From Combretum micranthum (Eukaryota > Streptophyta > Magnoliopsida > Myrtales > Combretaceae), in the NCBI GenBank assembly GCA_024138025.1, contig JAMXBD010002245.1, positions 156,733 through 220,732 of the forward strand: DNA of 64,000 nt, written 5' to 3'. The notes below the pieces were generated by a model that saw only the letters and a program-made list of their open reading frames with translations, searched no databases and was not told the origin of the DNA. This document shows positions 60,736 through 64,000 of this stretch, in pieces; position 1 is the stretch's first letter, and each line of letters begins with the position of its first letter. The translations under genes were made by a program, and so were the position numbers.

Positions 60736-60802
60736 ATTTCTTTGATTCATTACCCTCTAATTAGTTCTCTTCTCACAATGGGATAGTGACATCTTTTCTC
60801 TC

Positions 60803-60821
60803 TTATATATATATATATATT
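60803..60821. repeat. (TA)n microsatellite
   Basis: A TA run just upstream of the F-box/DUF295 relic copy b. Confidence 0.85.
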
Positions 60822-60823
60822 AG

Positions 60824-60956
60824 CAAAAAGGTATTTGGTGTAAATTTGATATCTTTTCAAAAAAAGATGTTCTTTAGATTTTTATTAGGAAAAAAAGGTA
60901 TTTGATGTAAATTTGATGTCTTTTTTAAAAAGATGTTCTTTAGATTTTTATTGGGT
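60824..60956. repeat. Tandem duplication of a ~66-bp unit
   Basis: Two adjacent copies, about 60824-60887 and 60890-60956, each with AAAAAGGTATTTG, TGTAAATTTGAT and AAAGATGTTCTTTAG, ending TTTTTATT. Confidence 0.8.
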
Positions 60957-61009
60957 GTGTCAGCTTAACTAACACAAACATAAAAATTTTAATTGAATAT
61001 TCAATTAAT

Positions 61010-61470
61010 TACTTTGAAATGCCGCATAGGTAATTATGCATTTTGAAAAATATTTAGATACATATCAATTTTAATGTGAAGGTATCAATTTAATAGAATT
61101 AATCATTGACATAATAGTTACCCCATGTTTAATGGATATTTTATCAATTTTAATGTGAAGGTATCAGTTTAATAGAGTTAATCACTAACATAATAGTTAA
61201 TGCCCGGGTTTAATAGAACTAATTATTGATAATAATAGTTTTCTTTTTTTGGCCAACATACTAATAGTTAAAGCCCGAATTAATCACTAACATAATAGTT
61301 GATGCCGGATAGGTAACTACGCATTAATGTTCAGATACCCAATGTAATATCAATTTTAATGTGAAGGTACGGGTTTAATAGAATTAATCACTGACATAAT
61401 GTGCAGGTATCGGTTTAATAGAATTAATTACTAATATAATAGTTAATGCTCGGTTTAATGGATATTTGTT
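61010..61470. repeat. Degenerate tandem repeat array
   Basis: Words recur in the same order: ATCAATTTTAATGTGAAGGTA (61063, 61144, 61352), TTTAATAGAATTAATCA, ACATAATAGTTAATGCC and GGTTTAATGGATATTT. At least four partial units of about 60-100 bp are present, with insertions between some of them. No coding content. Confidence 0.7.
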
Positions 61471-61916
61471 TAGAGAATATTTTTAGTAAAAATAATAAAT
61501 TTACATAAATTACTGCGATTAATATGTTATTAATACATGTTTATAAATTGTGTTAAATAGATGACACAATTTTTTTATTTTTTTTTTGCCGTAAGATAAT
61601 ACCATTACCCAATTATATAAAAGTGTAATGTATTGGTGACTTATGTCCATACCGAATGCTTTTAGTTAGGTGACAATATAAGATAAAATTACTTCTTTTT
61701 CCTTTTAGTTTAATGAGAGGTGTTGTGTTTTAGTTACATTAATAAACTTTTGGATGGCTGCGGAAGCATATAGTTTTAGTAGATTATTGAAGATATAGAT
61801 ATTTAGGTTACGCTTGGTTCATCAACAAGCTGCCGATATTTTCTTGTTTCGATTTGGATTGTTTTCAAGAAATAAATATAAATAAAAGATAAATATTTCT
61901 TTATTCATAAACAAAT
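61471..61916. other. Intergenic, no gene seen
   Basis: AT-rich, with no open frame or repeat to report. Confidence 0.5.
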
Positions 61917-63950
61917 TGTAACACCCTAAACTAAGGCATTACAACCCGCCACATGTCCTTCTTTAAAAGAGACACGCAAAGGCTCTAAATCTCAATACCA
62001 CAAAATATAAACATATAAAAATCTCCATGAACCCACATTTAAGGGCACTCTAAAAGGAAAAACCTGTGAAACCTGTAATTTATAACTTTCAAATATCTCC
62101 TGTAATATAAACTAAATCCGAGTTGGCAAAACCAAAGCCAACAATAATCCAGAAAAGATCTATCTTCCAACTAAAAATATATAATCTTGTTTAATAAACT
62201 ATTACATAAAAACAATACTTCAAATCCTCAAAAAGATAACTAATCAAAATATTGTTTTAAAAAATCTTCAATAACTCAAGAATTTTTTTTTTTTTCATAT
62301 GTCCTGTATAACATCCTATTAAAATATCTCCATCACCTGTACCTGAAAAAGAAAGGACTGAGCAAAACGCCCAGTACGCCAGTCCACAAACAATATGCAA
62401 ATGCACAAACAACATGTATAGATACATGCAACTAACTAAATGCAAACAACAGGATTTATTATTCATTAAGCCTGCAAAACAACACAGTTCAGAATCATAG
62501 ATCTCTGATCCCAAACTTGGAGTTACTCAGACTCTTGAAAAAACAACCAGATTTCGAAAATAAATAATTATATACATATATTGGTGAATGGGTACTCCCC
62601 AAACACCCGGGGCCATACTGCCAATAAATCTATATCTACCGGAATCATCTCCAAGTGCAACTCCACTAGGGACAATGACACAAGGATCATCAGGGTGCCT
62701 CCCAGTATCACTGTCTGCCAGGTCTTTACTGGTCAAGCCAAAGACATCCAGAAAAACAATTTAAGCCAAAATAGAATTAAGTTCATTTATATATCTATTC
62801 CTACAGGCAACAATCAAAAAACTAAAACCTGCAAGCAAATACAGCAACAAGGAAAGTCGTACCTTTTCCAATTCTAGGAACAAATCTCTCAAAATCCTCA
62901 AATTCTTAAAAACAACAAGAAATCTCCAAATCTTCTCTCAAGATATCATAACTGTAGAATCTCTTTGATCAATTCCCCAGAAATCTCAAACTCTACGAAA
63001 CCCTAATTGCATGAATCCAGAAAAAACAGAAAATCACCAACAAGAATCAGTCTTCATTAAACTTATGGATTAACGGAGTAAAACTTACCGTAGATTTCTT
63101 CAGAATCTAAACTCAGATTTCTCCAACCAAAAATCATATCAGAAAACCCAAAATTCATAACTTCTCCAAAACCCTAGATAGAAAAATCTAAAAGAATAGG
63201 CATGATTCATCTAATATATATATTTGCATATCAAATCCGTTACACCAGAATGATAATACTTACTTGTTTCAATCTAATCCTTCGATTGATTCCCAAAAGA
63301 TCAGATCTTGATGAAACTAGGTTTTCTCCAAAGAACTTCTTCAAAATCCAAACATAAATCTTAAGGAAACGAAATGATATATGAAGAATCTTGATAGATA
63401 AAGGCAAGATTACTTACTCTTGATCCAAATCTGATCTCCCTTGATATTGTTCTTCAAAAACACCCAAAAACTCTCAATTCTTCTTTCTAGTCAAAGGAAG
63501 GAGGTTACAAAATGAAAAACACGAACCTAGGATTTCTTATAACAGCACAGGAAACGAAAAGACACCTCATGTATTATATGCCTGCCATATAATACACATA
63601 AATAAAACTTATAAGGATGGACCATAAAACCCTCTTATATTTTCAGCATATAACAACTTTTACCCTTTATCATAATTTATTGAAGATTTATTATTTTTAA
63701 AGACTTGTTGACCATCATCAATGTGAGGGTTGATAATAATATCTCATTTATCAGGGTTGACCATAGAACCCTCTTATTTTATAACAAATGACAACTTGCC
63801 CTTCTTTATAAAATATTTATCTTTATGTTACAAAATAAAGCAGAATAGTTATAGATCAGGTACAGATAAATACATATACAGATCAGATACAAGTACAAAT
63901 AAAAATGAGACAATTCAAACAGAATATAAATATAGACTAGTAAGAAGCAT
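61917..63950 (+). mobile_element. Ty3/gypsy-like LTR, long
   Basis: Starts TGTAACACCCTAAACTAAGG, aligns with 53999, and continues through GAGCAAAACGCCCAGTACG at 62361, a pattern common in plant Tekay-like LTRs. The rest is A-rich without coding. Near 63617 and 63757 the phrase GACCATA-AACCCTCTTAT occurs twice, about 140 bp apart. The 3' end was not found inside the window; it may run past the end. Confidence 0.5.
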
Positions 63951-64000
63951 TACGATAAACGAGAGGATGAATGATTTGGGTAAAAATTTATGTATAAGCG

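Larger units (their letters stand above)
56259..60740. repeat. Segmental duplication D1, copy b
   Basis: Second copy of the 3529-8925 block, about 52.7 kb away in the same orientation. Its left edge lies inside the TIR element, whereas the left edge of copy a lies at a truncated Copia element. That suggests a breakpoint or later insertion at these transposons. The right edges coincide at the start of the F-box relic. Confidence 0.85.

Noticed and set aside
1..64000. tRNA, rRNA, CRISPR, bacterial operons, organelle inserts
   Set aside because: No tRNA B-box with a matching acceptor stem, no rRNA core sequence, no CRISPR-like spaced repeats and no chloroplast or mitochondrial gene was recognised by reading.

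Overview
The window is nuclear DNA of a flowering plant, most likely a eudicot. It is AT-rich and crowded with remnants of plant transposons. The protein-coding relics belong to plant families: a TIR-NBS-LRR (TNL) resistance gene of the flax L6 type, two types of F-box genes, DUF4220/DUF594 membrane proteins, and a p23-like co-chaperone. TNL genes are absent from grasses, which argues for a eudicot. I cannot name the species.

Only one gene looks intact: a single-exon DUF4220/DUF594 membrane-protein gene at 36479-38470 (+), with a TATA box. Everything else that is recognisably genic is broken. The broken loci are a TNL with four exons at 26877-32093 (+), two F-box/DUF295 pseudogenes at 7708-8925 (-) and 59540-60735 (-), two F-box/FBA pseudogenes at 11470-12575 (-) and 19285-20385 (-), two decayed DUF4220 copies at 39575-40470 and 42650-44790 (+), and two exons of a p23-like gene at 47107-47430 (-).

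Layout: 1-900 is a Ty3/gypsy-like LTR fragment and 2232-3528 is a minus-strand Copia LTR. 3529-8925 is the first copy of a segmental duplication (D1a), and its second copy (D1b) lies at 56259-60740. 10440-13640 and 18280-22570 are a second duplicated pair (D2a and D2b), each carrying an F-box/FBA relic plus its flanks. 13864-16020 holds a ~100-bp tandem repeat with a Helitron-like start and a palindromic MITE. 22570-26870 is gene-poor and contains a CACTA-like end and a Met/Pro/Gln-rich exon fragment. 26877-32093 is the TNL. 33957-35111 is a gypsy LTR and 35309-35900 a Copia-type solo LTR with a target-site duplication. 36400-44800 is the DUF4220 cluster. 46557-47093 is a second solo LTR of the same family, sitting in an intron of the p23 relic. 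48700-56250 is mostly repeat debris, and 60740-64000 is tandem repeats and another gypsy LTR.

The clearest structural signal is in the TNL. Its last exon carries ten copies of a two-LRR unit whose spacing alternates strictly between 138 and 135 bp, so the array grew by duplicating a 273-bp (91-codon) unit. I found no evidence for a new multi-gene system; the genes here do not form a pathway. The region reads as an accessory cluster of fast-duplicating families under heavy pseudogenisation. Nearly all coding indels I could place are single-base deletions, so assembly error should be excluded before every locus is accepted as a pseudogene.
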